A stretch of 45,085 nt of DNA, from positions 1-45,085 of the forward strand of contig JBIQKC010000026.1 in assembly GCA_044506885.1 (NCBI GenBank), in the 5' to 3' direction. This DNA is from Croceibacterium_A sp044506885. Lineage in GTDB: Bacteria > Pseudomonadota > Alphaproteobacteria > Sphingomonadales > Sphingomonadaceae. The position numbers were made by a program, and so were the translations under genes. Shown here one piece after another: positions 7,455-15,037 of the stretch (positions are counted from its first letter, which is position 1; each line of letters opens with the position of its first letter). The notes below the pieces were generated by a model. The model was not told the origin of the DNA and did no database searches. It worked only from the letters and a program-made list of their open reading frames with translations.

Positions 7455-8018
7455 TCAGCCAAGCAACCCCCTCGCCGACAACCCGATCCAGATCCCGGCG
7501 ACGAACAGCGCCGCCGCAACCGACAGACGAATCGCCTTGAGCGGCAGCCGCTTCTCCCATTCGCCGCCGGCCAACCACGCGCCGGTCAGCACTGCGCCTG
7601 CCCCAAACGCGCCGCCTACGGCGGCAAGCCATGGCGTGCCGCTGGCGGCCGCCAGCGCGAACACCAGCAAGCCGGCGGCAGCGGTCAGTTGCCCCGCCCC
7701 GAGCACCAGCGCGATGGCCCCGAACGACCGCGTCGGCTCGGCCGGGGCCTTTGCGGGGCGGAGGATCGCCAGTTCCGCCGCGCCGGCCGCCAGGGCAAAC
7801 GCCACCAGCATCGCCTTCGCCTCGCCCGCCATTTGTCCACCAATCGCCGCGCCGAGCCGGGCGGCGAGGGCGAAGGCGACGATGCAGGCCAGCCATGACG
7901 CCGCCAGCAGCGGCGCAGCGCGCCCCAGCCCCGCCGAAAGCCGCGCCACCCTCACGGCTTCCCGTCCGCCGAAAGTGGCGGCCGCGGCGGCGATCAGCGC
8001 TAGGAAGAACGGCGGCAA
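7455..8018 (-). CDS. GDT1/TMEM165-like membrane protein lacking the signature acids
   Basis: 187-residue inner-membrane protein with two repeated halves of about three hydrophobic helices, joined by a polar segment (LRPAKAPAEPTRS). Order and length resemble the UPF0016/GDT1 family of Mn/Ca exporters. The family hallmark E-x-G-D-K/R is absent, however: the first half reads ATFGGREAVRVARL and the second ALVLGAGQLTAAAG. It may be a diverged or inactive relative, or transport something else. It ends shortly before the Dps upstream region; structured repeat A separates it from ppiB. Confidence 0.6.
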   Translation of the reverse strand: MPPFFLALIAAAAATFGGREAVRVARLSAGLGRAAPLLAASWLACIVAFALAARLGAAIGGQMAGEAKAMLVAFALAAGAAELAILRPAKAPAEPTRSFGAIALVLGAGQLTAAAGLLVFALAAASGTPWLAAVGGAFGAGAVLTGAWLAGGEWEKRLPLKAIRLSVAAALFVAGIWIGLSARGLLG

Positions 8019-8032
8019 GGCGCGGGATCGAA

Positions 8033-8302
8033 CTAGGGTCAGGCCCCATTAACTCCACGCTCGAGGCGTCGAAATGGCGAAGATCTCGGGTTCGGGTGGC
8101 CGCCGCGGGTAGCATCGCTACCTGCAAGGCCGCGCGGACACGAGATCGAAGCCATTTCGGCGTCCCTGCGGGATTTGACCGATTTTGCCCAGGGCAGCGT
8201 CGGCAGGACTTGAAATATCGACATATTCCTGCGCCCTGCCTCCTTACCCTGAGCAAAATCGCTGCAAACCTCGGGCGTGCAGTTAATGGGTCCTGACCCT
8301 AG
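8033..8302. repeat. Structured inverted-repeat element, copy A (270 bp)
   Basis: Non-coding element best read on the minus strand. Ends: 34-nt terminal inverted repeats, 8302-8269 with 8066-8033, starting CTAGGGTCAGG. Inside are a 15-bp stem (8261-8247 with 8194-8180) around the motif AGGAATATG..ATATTTCAAG, a mini-hairpin TCCC-GCA-GGGA (8173-8163), and a stem CGAAATGGC/GCCATTTCG plus GATCTCG/CGAGATC with a TTC/TTC internal loop (8159-8141 with 8088-8070). It is topped by GGTAGC-GAT-GCTACC. It shares this whole plan with copy B at 26808-27078, but with different stem sequences. The ppiB stop codon lies in its terminal CTAG. Confidence 0.85.
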
Positions 8303-8763
8303 CTCACCGTCGCCTTGACGATCTTGCCCGGCTCGCGCGGCGGTTCGCCCTTGGGCAGCGCGTCGATATGCTCCATGCCGCTTTCGACCACGCCCCAGAC
8401 CGTATACTGGCGGTCGAGGAAGCGCGCGTCGTCGAAACAGACGAAGAACTGGCTGTTGGCGCTGTCGGGATCGCTGGTGCGCGCCATCGAGCACACGCCG
8501 CGCACGTGCGGCTCGGCGTTGAACTCGGCCTTGATGTCGGGCTTCTCGCTGCCGCCCATGCCGGTCCCGGTGGGATCGCCGCCCTGGGCCATGAAGCCGG
8601 GGATCACGCGGTGGAACACCACGCCGTCGTAGAACCCTTCCTTGGCCAACTCGGTAATACGCTCGACATGGCCGGGCGCCAGATCGGGGCGCAGGCGGAT
8701 GACGACATCGCCGCCCTCCCCGCTGCCGGTGTCGAGGGTCAGGGTGAGCGTTTCGTCGGCCAT
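8299..8763 (-). CDS. ppiB: Peptidyl-prolyl cis-trans isomerase, cyclophilin type
   Basis: Cytoplasmic cyclophilin that speeds proline isomerisation, 154 residues, no signal peptide. The active-site strand YDGVVFHRVIPGFMAQGGDP contains the catalytic Arg of the FHR motif, followed by SMAR, NSQFFVCF and QYTVWGVV. Its stop codon TAG (8301-8299) is made of the terminal bases of repeat element A, so the element ends inside the gene's last codon. The protein ends ATVS, close to the usual family length, so at most a few residues could have been lost. Confidence 0.95.
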   Translation of the reverse strand: MADETLTLTLDTGSGEGGDVVIRLRPDLAPGHVERITELAKEGFYDGVVFHRVIPGFMAQGGDPTGTGMGGSEKPDIKAEFNAEPHVRGVCSMARTSDPDSANSQFFVCFDDARFLDRQYTVWGVVESGMEHIDALPKGEPPREPGKIVKATVS

Positions 8764-8861
8764 ATGCGTATCTCCTGAATGTGCCGCGCGGATATAGGCG
8801 GCATGGCCCGGATGTCACCCGCCGGGTTTGCATTTGCGGCGCACGGGAATAGGGGCGACTC

Positions 8862-10298
8862 ATGGCCGACGACGACCTCCAGGGGCTCGAACCCGAAACG
8901 CTCCGCGAGGAGCGCGACGAGCTCGACGAGGAAAACCGGCTGAAACCCCGGTTCGTCGACGCCGTCGTCGAGGCGATCGGGCAAGGCGACGAAGGCCGCG
9001 CCTATGCGCTGGTGGAGCCGCTCCACCCGGCCGACATCGCCGACCTGTTCGAACTGCTCGGGCCGGAACAGCGCCGGCTGCTGGCGGCCGCGATCACCGA
9101 CCTGATGACCGGCGAGGTGATCGCCGAGCTCAACGATTACGTCCGCGACGACATGATCGAGGCGCTGCCGCCGGAAACGGTGGCGGAGATCGCCGAGCAG
9201 CTCGACACCGACGACGCGGTCCAGCTGATCGAGGATCTCGAACCGGAGGACCAGGCGGCGATCCTCGCCGAGATGGAACCCGAGGATCGCGCCGCGATCG
9301 AATCCGCGCTGTCCTATCCGGAGGAAACCGCCGGCCGCCTGATGCAGCGCGAGCTGGTGGCGGTGCCGGAACACCTGACGGTCGGCGACCTGATCGACTA
9401 CATGCGCGACCGCGACGACCTGCCGACCGAGTTCTGGGAAGTGTTCATCGTCGATCCGACGATGAAGCCGGTCGGCACCTGCCAGCTTTCGTGGATCCTG
9501 CGTTCGCCGCGCGACGTGGCGCTGAGCGACGTGATGAAGCGCGACCAGACGCTGATCCCGGTGGCCATGGATCAGGAAGAGGTGGCGCTGCGCTTCCAGA
9601 AATACGCGCTGATCAGCGCCGCGGTGGTCGACGAGAGCGGGCGGCTGGTCGGCCAGATCACCGCCGACGACGTGGTCCACATCATCCAGGAAGAAGCCGG
9701 CGAGGACGCCCTGCTGATGAGCGGCGCGGGCGACGGCGACATCAACGAGCCGATCCGCGACGCCTATTCCAGCCGCGTACGCTGGCTGATCGCCAACCTC
9801 GGCACCGCGCTGGTGGCGAGCCTGATCATCTCCGCGTTCGATTCCGCGATCGAGAAGCTGGTGGCGCTCGCCATCCTGATGCCGATCGTCGCCAGCATCG
9901 GCGGCAATGCCGGCACCCAGACCATGGCGGTGACCGTGCGCGCCATCGCCACCAACCAGCTCACCCGATCGAACACCCGCCGCATGCTGTGGCGCGAGCT
10001 GCGCGTGGCATTGCTCAACGGCGCGACCGTGGCGGCGCTGGTCGGTGTGGCGACCGCCCTGGCGTTCTCGTGGTGGCTCGACCCCGCGACCGGGATGAAG
10101 CTGGGGGCGGTGATCGCCTCGGCGATGGTCATCAACGTCTTCACCGCCGGGCTGGCCGGCGTCGCGGTGCCGGTGATGTTCGACCGCATGGGGCAGGATC
10201 CGGCCGTCGCCAGCACCGTGTTCGTCACCATGATTACCGATTCGATGGGCTTCTTCGCCTTCCTCGGCCTGGCGGTGGCCAGCGGCCTCGTCGGCTGA
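8862..10298 (+). CDS. mgtE: Magnesium transporter MgtE
   Basis: Mg2+-gated Mg2+ channel of the inner membrane, 478 residues. Order seen: acidic N-terminal superhelical domain (about 35-150; repeated LEPEDQAAILAEMEPEDRAAI type helices), two CBS domains (about 155-280), a plug helix, then five membrane helices (about 305-478). The Mg pore motif IGGNAGTQTMAVTVRA is intact. The N-domain carries a very acidic leader (MADDDLQGLEPETLREERDE). No Mg riboswitch was recognised upstream. A REP-like hairpin follows the stop. Confidence 0.95.
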   Translation: MADDDLQGLEPETLREERDELDEENRLKPRFVDAVVEAIGQGDEGRAYALVEPLHPADIADLFELLGPEQRRLLAAAITDLMTGEVIAELNDYVRDDMIEALPPETVAEIAEQLDTDDAVQLIEDLEPEDQAAILAEMEPEDRAAIESALSYPEETAGRLMQRELVAVPEHLTVGDLIDYMRDRDDLPTEFWEVFIVDPTMKPVGTCQLSWILRSPRDVALSDVMKRDQTLIPVAMDQEEVALRFQKYALISAAVVDESGRLVGQITADDVVHIIQEEAGEDALLMSGAGDGDINEPIRDAYSSRVRWLIANLGTALVASLIISAFDSAIEKLVALAILMPIVASIGGNAGTQTMAVTVRAIATNQLTRSNTRRMLWRELRVALLNGATVAALVGVATALAFSWWLDPATGMKLGAVIASAMVINVFTAGLAGVAVPVMFDRMGQDPAVASTVFVTMITDSMGFFAFLGLAVASGLVG

Positions 10299-10302
10299 CA
10301 GT

Positions 10303-10345
10303 CTCCCCCCGTTTGCGGGAGGGGCCGGGAGTGGGCCATACTTGC
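10303..10345. repeat. REP-like hairpin after mgtE
   Basis: CTCCCCCCG-TTTG-CGGGAGGGG (10303-10324) forms an imperfect GC stem and is followed by CCGGGAGTGGGCC. The layout, a G-rich hairpin followed by a GGGAGnGGG tail, is like the left arm of the repeats inside valS, although the bases differ. There is no T-tract, so it is not a classic terminator. It separates mgtE from the next gene by 77 nt. Confidence 0.5.
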
Positions 10346-10375
10346 CCTCCTCCGGCCACCCCCTATCTTGCCGCC

Positions 10376-10768
10376 ATGCCCCTCAGCATGACCAAGATCG
10401 CCTACCGCTCCGGCTCCATCGACAACCTGCGCGAATGGGTGGAGCGCGGCCCCGAAGCGCTGATGACCACCCGCTACCTGCCCAAGCGGCATGAGGAGAT
10501 GATCGGCGGGTCGCTCTACTGGATCATCGAGCACGCCATCGTCGCCCGCAGCGAAATCCTCGGCTTCGCGCGGCGCGACGACGGCCGGTGGACCATCCGC
10601 CTCGCGCCGAAGCTGGTTCTCGTCCACCCCCGCGCCAAGCGGGCGCACCAGGGCTGGCGCTATCTCGAAGAGCGCGATGCGCCGCGCGACCTCCGGGAAG
10701 GCGAAACCGCCGGCGATGTCCTGCCGGGCAACCTCGTCCGCGAACTGAGCAAGCTGGGCCTCGCCTGA
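10376..10768 (+). CDS. DUF1489 family protein
   Basis: 130-residue cytoplasmic protein of unknown function. It resembles the alphaproteobacterial DUF1489 family: a YLPKRHEEMIGGSLYWIIEHAIVARSEILGF core, a basic LVLVHPRAKRAHQGWRYLEERDAPRDL block, and a C-terminal LVRELSKLGLA helix. The ATG at 10376 gives MPLSMTK; an internal ATG at 10388 is also possible. It is in the same frame as a long shadow frame of mgtE, of which only this 3' part is real. Confidence 0.8.
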   Translation: MPLSMTKIAYRSGSIDNLREWVERGPEALMTTRYLPKRHEEMIGGSLYWIIEHAIVARSEILGFARRDDGRWTIRLAPKLVLVHPRAKRAHQGWRYLEERDAPRDLREGETAGDVLPGNLVRELSKLGLA

Positions 10769-10793
10769 CTCGCCGCCTCCCGAACCGTTGCCG

Positions 10794-11555
10794 TCAGCCG
10801 CCGCGGATCAGCCTGATCGTCAGTCCCGCGGGCAGCTCGCCATCGTACGGCAGTTCGCGCCGCACGGCGTCGGCGCGGGCGCGGTAGAGGATCGCGGTGG
10901 AGATGCCGGGCTCGTAGAGGATGCAATCGGCGCGGCCGAGCAGCCGGGCCTGGCGCAAGGTGAGATCTTCAGGATCGTCGCCGGCGATCGTCAGCGTGAC
11001 CGGCTCGGCGCGCATGATCGCGGCGGGATCGGCAAGCCATGACTCCACCCGGCCCGCGCCGCCCTCGGCAAGCGGATCGAGCGGGCCGCCCGGTTCGAGC
11101 GCGGCGTCGATAGCGTCCCGGCGTTCGGCCGCGCCCGGCCAGTGCCGGCGCAAACGATCCCGCGCGCGGTAAAGCGCTTCCGCGAGCCGCCCGAGATCGG
11201 CCGGCAGGAACGCTTCGAGCCGCAGCCGCAGGTGCTTGGCCAGCCCCGCCGAGGTTCCATCGGTTCCGACCGCGATCAGGACCGGATCGCGGTCGAGCAC
11301 GCTCGGGACCGTGAAATCGCACAGGTCCGGCCGGTCCACCACATTGATCAGCACGCCTCGCGCCCTCAGCCGTCCGGCTGCTTCCTCGGGCTTGGCTAGC
11401 GCAACGAAAGCGATCCGGGCTTCGGCGTCATCCTCGCCGACGGACCTTCCCCCCGCCCGCTCGACCAGTCGCCGCCTGGCCTCGGCCGCCTCGCCTTCCC
11501 CCAGCACGATCACCGGTTTTCCGGCCACGCGATGGAAGAGCGGCAGCGCGCGCAT
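10794..11555 (-). CDS. Siroheme-synthase-like protein: precorrin-2 dehydrogenase domain with a truncated methylase domain
   Basis: 253 residues. Residues 1-150 are the NAD-binding precorrin-2 dehydrogenase/ferrochelatase domain of CysG/Met8: LPLFHRVAGKPVIVLGEGEAA (nucleotide-binding loop) and INVVDRPDLCDF with the catalytic Asp. The last 75 residues match only the start of the uroporphyrinogen methyltransferase (TP-methylase) domain (VTLTIAGDDPEDLTLRQARL, ADCILYEPGISTAIL) and then stop, so the SAM site and the rest are missing. Methylation must then come from a separate CobA/SUMT. The start overlaps the lysA stop by one base (TGATG). Confidence 0.75.
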   Translation of the reverse strand: MRALPLFHRVAGKPVIVLGEGEAAEARRRLVERAGGRSVGEDDAEARIAFVALAKPEEAAGRLRARGVLINVVDRPDLCDFTVPSVLDRDPVLIAVGTDGTSAGLAKHLRLRLEAFLPADLGRLAEALYRARDRLRRHWPGAAERRDAIDAALEPGGPLDPLAEGGAGRVESWLADPAAIMRAEPVTLTIAGDDPEDLTLRQARLLGRADCILYEPGISTAILYRARADAVRRELPYDGELPAGLTIRLIRGG

Positions 11556-12814
11556 CAATCGAGCCAGTCGGGCACCCGCTCGGCGGCGGTGATCTCTTCG
11601 GGAAGGATGCGGTCGGCGACCACGGCGAACCTGTCGCCATCGACCATGACTTCGGCCACGAAGCCCCGGCTGTTGTAACTCGACGCCATTGTCGCGCCAT
11701 AGGCCCCGGCGGTGCGGAATACCGCCAGGTCGCCCGCCTCGACGCCTTCGATGTCGCGGCCCATGGCGAAGGTATCGCCGGTCTCGCAGATCGGACCGAC
11801 GATGTTGGCGCTCATCCGCCGGTTCGACGGGCGCACGGCCTCGAAATCGTGCCACGCGCCATAGAGCGCCGGGCGCGCAAGGTCGTTCATCGCCGCATCG
11901 ACGATCACGAACGGATCGTTGACCCCCTTCTTCACCCGCACCACGCGGGTCAGCAGCACTCCGGCATTCCCGGCGATAACCCGCCCCGGCTCGAACATCA
12001 GCGTCACGCCCCAGTCGCGCGTGACCCGCGCCACCATCGCCCCGTAGTCGGCCGGGCTCGGCATGACGTCGGCCGCCTTGTATGGCACGCCAAGCCCGCC
12101 GCCGAGATCGGCATGGCTGACGGTGAGCCCCGCCCCGCGCAGTTCGGCGATCAGCGCGCCGAGCCTGCCGAACGCCCGCTCCAGCGGCGCGAGGTCGGCC
12201 AGCTGACTGCCGATATGCACCGCTACCCCGCGCATCTCGAGCCCCGGCAGCGCGGCGAGGCGCGCGTAGATTTCGCCGGCCGCTCCGATCGGCACGCCGA
12301 ACTTGTTGTCGGCCTTGCCGGTCGAGATCTTGTCGTGCGTGCCGGCGTCGATGTCCGGGTTCACGCGCAAGGCGCAGCGCGCCCGCACCCCGCGCCCGGC
12401 GGCGATGGCCGACAGCTCCTCGCCTTCCTCCTCCGATTCGATATTGAACTGGCCGATCCCGGCATCGAGGCCCTGGGCCAGTTCGCGGTGGGTCTTGCCG
12501 ACGCCCGAGAATACGATGTCCTGCGCCGCCATGCCCGCCGCCAGCGCACGCAACAGCTCCCCGCCGGAAACGACGTCTGCCCCGAACCCTTCCCGCTGCA
12601 TGACCCGCAGCACCGCAAGGTTGGGGTTGGCCTTCACCGCAAAGGCGAAATGCGCCGGCCCGACACCCGCCAGCCCTTCGCGGAACACCCGCGCGTGCCG
12701 TTCCAGCGTCGCGCGCGAATAAACGTAGACCGGCGTGCCGACTTCCTCGGCGATGCGGGCCAGCGGCACGTCCTCGGCGTAGAGCTCGCCGTCACGGAGG
12801 TGGAAGTGATCCAT
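11555..12814 (-). CDS. lysA: Diaminopimelate decarboxylase
   Basis: PLP enzyme that makes lysine from meso-diaminopimelate, 419 residues, standard length. The PLP lysine lies in FAFAVKANPNLAVLRVM near residue 60. GFGADVVSGGELLRAL, the GGGLGVPY phosphate-binding loop, FEPGRVIAGNAGVLLTRV and the late GPICETGDTFAMGRDI (active-site Cys of the partner subunit) all follow in order. It is the third gene of argH-lptM-lysA, a linkage common in proteobacteria. Confidence 0.96.
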   Translation of the reverse strand: MDHFHLRDGELYAEDVPLARIAEEVGTPVYVYSRATLERHARVFREGLAGVGPAHFAFAVKANPNLAVLRVMQREGFGADVVSGGELLRALAAGMAAQDIVFSGVGKTHRELAQGLDAGIGQFNIESEEEGEELSAIAAGRGVRARCALRVNPDIDAGTHDKISTGKADNKFGVPIGAAGEIYARLAALPGLEMRGVAVHIGSQLADLAPLERAFGRLGALIAELRGAGLTVSHADLGGGLGVPYKAADVMPSPADYGAMVARVTRDWGVTLMFEPGRVIAGNAGVLLTRVVRVKKGVNDPFVIVDAAMNDLARPALYGAWHDFEAVRPSNRRMSANIVGPICETGDTFAMGRDIEGVEAGDLAVFRTAGAYGATMASSYNSRGFVAEVMVDGDRFAVVADRILPEEITAAERVPDWLD

Positions 12815-12817
12815 CGG

Positions 12818-13063
12818 TTACCCTTCGGGTGGGAGGTCGAACGGATCGTCCTCGCGCTCTTCGGATTGGCTGCGCAGTTCGACGTTGCGCTCGGGCGCGG
12901 CGAGCGGATCGAGTACGAGCAGTTCGGCCGCCGCCGGCGGATCGGTGCGGCCGTAAGGCGCGGATGGGAGCGTTTGCCCCGCCCTCGGTTCGAGATCGCG
13001 CGGCGCGCCGCACGCCGACAGCGCGGCGACAAGCAGCAGGGCGGGGATCGCGGAACGCGTCAT
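12818..13063 (-). CDS. lptM: Small lipoprotein, LptM-like
   Basis: 81-residue lipoprotein. The signal is LLLVAALSACGAP with the acylated Cys near residue 18, then a short Pro-rich and acidic tail ending EDDPFDLPPEG. The small size, the lipobox followed directly by CG, and the place between argH and lysA match LptM (formerly YifL/LppT), which helps mature the LptD outer-membrane translocon. Its ATG overlaps the argH stop (ATGA). The gene name rests on context and the CG-plus-short-tail form rather than on strong sequence identity. Confidence 0.7.
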   Translation of the reverse strand: MTRSAIPALLLVAALSACGAPRDLEPRAGQTLPSAPYGRTDPPAAAELLVLDPLAAPERNVELRSQSEEREDDPFDLPPEG

Positions 13064-14436
13064 CCGCCCATCTCTAGCGCTTCGCGCGCCTCTGCGATAC
13101 GCCGCCGGACCTGTTCCGGGGCCGTCCCGCCGTAACTGGCGCGCGCCGCCACCGATGCCTCGACCGAGAGCGCCGCATAGACGTCTTCGCCGATCCGGCC
13201 GTCGATGGCCTGCAAGTCATCGAGCGACAGCGCCTCCAGCGCCACGCCCCGGCTTTCGGCCAGCTTCACCGCCGCGCCGGTGATATGGTGCGCCTCGCGG
13301 AACGGAATGTTCGCCTGACGCACCAGCCAGTCGGCCAGATCGGTGGCGGTGGCATAGCCCAGTTCCGCCGCCTGCCGCATCCGGTCGGTGCGGAACGTGG
13401 CATCGGCCACCATTCCGGTCATCGCCGCGATCGACAGGCCGAGCAGCCCGGCGGCTTCCATCACCGGCGGCTTGTCGTCCTGCATGTCCTTGGAATAGGC
13501 GAGCGGCAGGCCCTTCATCGTCACCATCAGCGAAACCGCGCAGCCCGTGATCCGTCCGGCATGGCCACGCACCAGTTCGGCCGCGTCGGGATTCTTCTTC
13601 TGCGGCATGATGCTGCTGCCGGTGCTTAGCGCATCGGGCAGGCGCACGAAGCCGAACGGCTGGCTGGCCCAGATCACCAGTTCTTCGGCCAGCCGCGACA
13701 GATGCAGCGAGCATTGCGCGGCGGCCATCAGGTAATCGAGCGCGAAATCCCGGTCGGACACGGCATCGAGGCTGTTGGCGGTCGGCACATCGAAGCCCAG
13801 CGCCTGGGCGGTCATATGCCGGTCGATCGGAAAGCCCGTTCCCGCCAGCGCCGCGCTGCCGAGCGGACACTGGTTGAGCCGCGCGCGCGCATCGGCGAAC
13901 CGCGAACGGTCGCGCCGCGCCATCTCGTAATAGGCCATCAGGTGATGGCCCAGCGTCACCGGTTGCGCCGTCTGTAAATGGGTGAAGCCGGGCATGATGC
14001 TGTCGGCGTGCTCTTCCGCCCGCATGACCAGCGCCCGTTGCAGCGCTTCCAGCCCGGCGTCTGCCTGATCGATCGCCTCGCGCACCCACAGGCGGAAATC
14101 GGTCGCCACCTGGTCGTTGCGGCTGCGCGCGGTGTGCAGGCGGCCGGCGGTGGGGCCGATCAGTGCGGCCAGTCGGCTTTCGACCGTCATGTGGATGTCT
14201 TCGAGCGACCAGTCCTCGGGCACTCCCTCGGCCTCGTACTCGGCGGCGATCCGGTCGAGCCCATCGTCGATCACCAGCGCGTCCTCGGCGGAAATAACCC
14301 CGCACGCGCCCAGCATCGCCGCGTGCGCCTTGCTGGCGGCGATGTCCTGCCGCCACAAAGCCTTGTCGAACGGGATGGAGGCGTTAATCTCGCGCATCAC
14401 CGCGCTCGGCCCCTCGGCAAAGCGTCCGCCCCACAT
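13060..14436 (-). CDS. argH: Argininosuccinate lyase
   Basis: Last step of arginine synthesis, splitting argininosuccinate into arginine and fumarate. 458 residues. Begins MWGGRFAEGPSAVMREINAS, as the family does. HTARSRNDQVATDFRLWVRE and the TGSSIMPQKKNPDAAELVRG signature loop of the fumarase/aspartase superfamily are intact. The ATG at 14436 is preferred; the open frame runs on upstream only because it lies opposite the TlpA gene. The divergent TlpA-like gene starts just 16 bp away. Confidence 0.96.
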   Translation of the reverse strand: MWGGRFAEGPSAVMREINASIPFDKALWRQDIAASKAHAAMLGACGVISAEDALVIDDGLDRIAAEYEAEGVPEDWSLEDIHMTVESRLAALIGPTAGRLHTARSRNDQVATDFRLWVREAIDQADAGLEALQRALVMRAEEHADSIMPGFTHLQTAQPVTLGHHLMAYYEMARRDRSRFADARARLNQCPLGSAALAGTGFPIDRHMTAQALGFDVPTANSLDAVSDRDFALDYLMAAAQCSLHLSRLAEELVIWASQPFGFVRLPDALSTGSSIMPQKKNPDAAELVRGHAGRITGCAVSLMVTMKGLPLAYSKDMQDDKPPVMEAAGLLGLSIAAMTGMVADATFRTDRMRQAAELGYATATDLADWLVRQANIPFREAHHITGAAVKLAESRGVALEALSLDDLQAIDGRIGEDVYAALSVEASVAARASYGGTAPEQVRRRIAEAREALEMGG

Positions 14437-14452
14437 CTTGTTGGAGCCCGTA

Positions 14453-15037
14453 ATGCCCCGATTGCCCTTGCTGTCGCTCACGTGCGCGTTCGCCTTGCTT
14501 GTGGCGGGCTGCGATAGGCAAAGCACGGAAAGCGCGCAACAGGCGGAAAGCGGAGAGGCAGAAGCCGGGGCCGAACTCACCGGAAAGCTCGACCGCAGCT
14601 TCGCCGGGCAGGAAATCCCGGCGGTCGAAGTGACCGACCCTTCGGGCGTTACGCTGTCGCTCGCCGAACTGCGCGGCAAGCCGGTGCTGCTCAATCTCTG
14701 GGCCACCTGGTGCGCGCCGTGCGTGATCGAGATGCCGCTGCTCGACACGCTTGCCGGAGAGCTGGGCGACAGCGTGCGCGTGCTTACCGTGAGCGAAGAC
14801 ATGAAAGGCGCCGAGGTGGTGGAGCCGTTCTTCGCCGAGCGCGGCTTCGAGAACCTGCCGCAATGGATGGACCCGATGAACGACCTCGCCATCGCCTATG
14901 GCGGCGGCGCGGCGCTGCCGCTGACCGTGCTCTACGATGCCGAGGGCAAGGAAGTCTGGCGGGTGATGGGCGGCTACCACTGGGACAGCGAGGAGGCCCG
15001 CGCATTGGTCGCGGAGGCCACGCCGGCCGAGACATGA
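14453..15037 (+). CDS. TlpA-like thioredoxin-fold lipoprotein
   Basis: 194-residue periplasmic disulfide reductase anchored as a lipoprotein: signal LPLLSLTCAFALLVAGC with the acylated Cys near residue 20, then a linker, then a TlpA/ResA domain with the redox motif WATWCAPC and LPLTVLYDAEGKEVWRVMG containing the cis-Pro. Such proteins keep thiols reduced for cytochrome c or copper-site assembly; the client is not shown by context. The start codon lies only 16 bp from that of divergent argH. Its TGA overlaps the ATG of the next gene (ATGA), so the two are translationally coupled. Confidence 0.87.
   Translation: MPRLPLLSLTCAFALLVAGCDRQSTESAQQAESGEAEAGAELTGKLDRSFAGQEIPAVEVTDPSGVTLSLAELRGKPVLLNLWATWCAPCVIEMPLLDTLAGELGDSVRVLTVSEDMKGAEVVEPFFAERGFENLPQWMDPMNDLAIAYGGGAALPLTVLYDAEGKEVWRVMGGYHWDSEEARALVAEATPAET

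Noticed and set aside
8828..10375. Long plus-strand frame overlapping mgtE in another phase
   Set aside because: Only its 3' part (from 10376) is real, as the DUF1489 gene; the rest is an Arg/Gly-rich shadow of mgtE.
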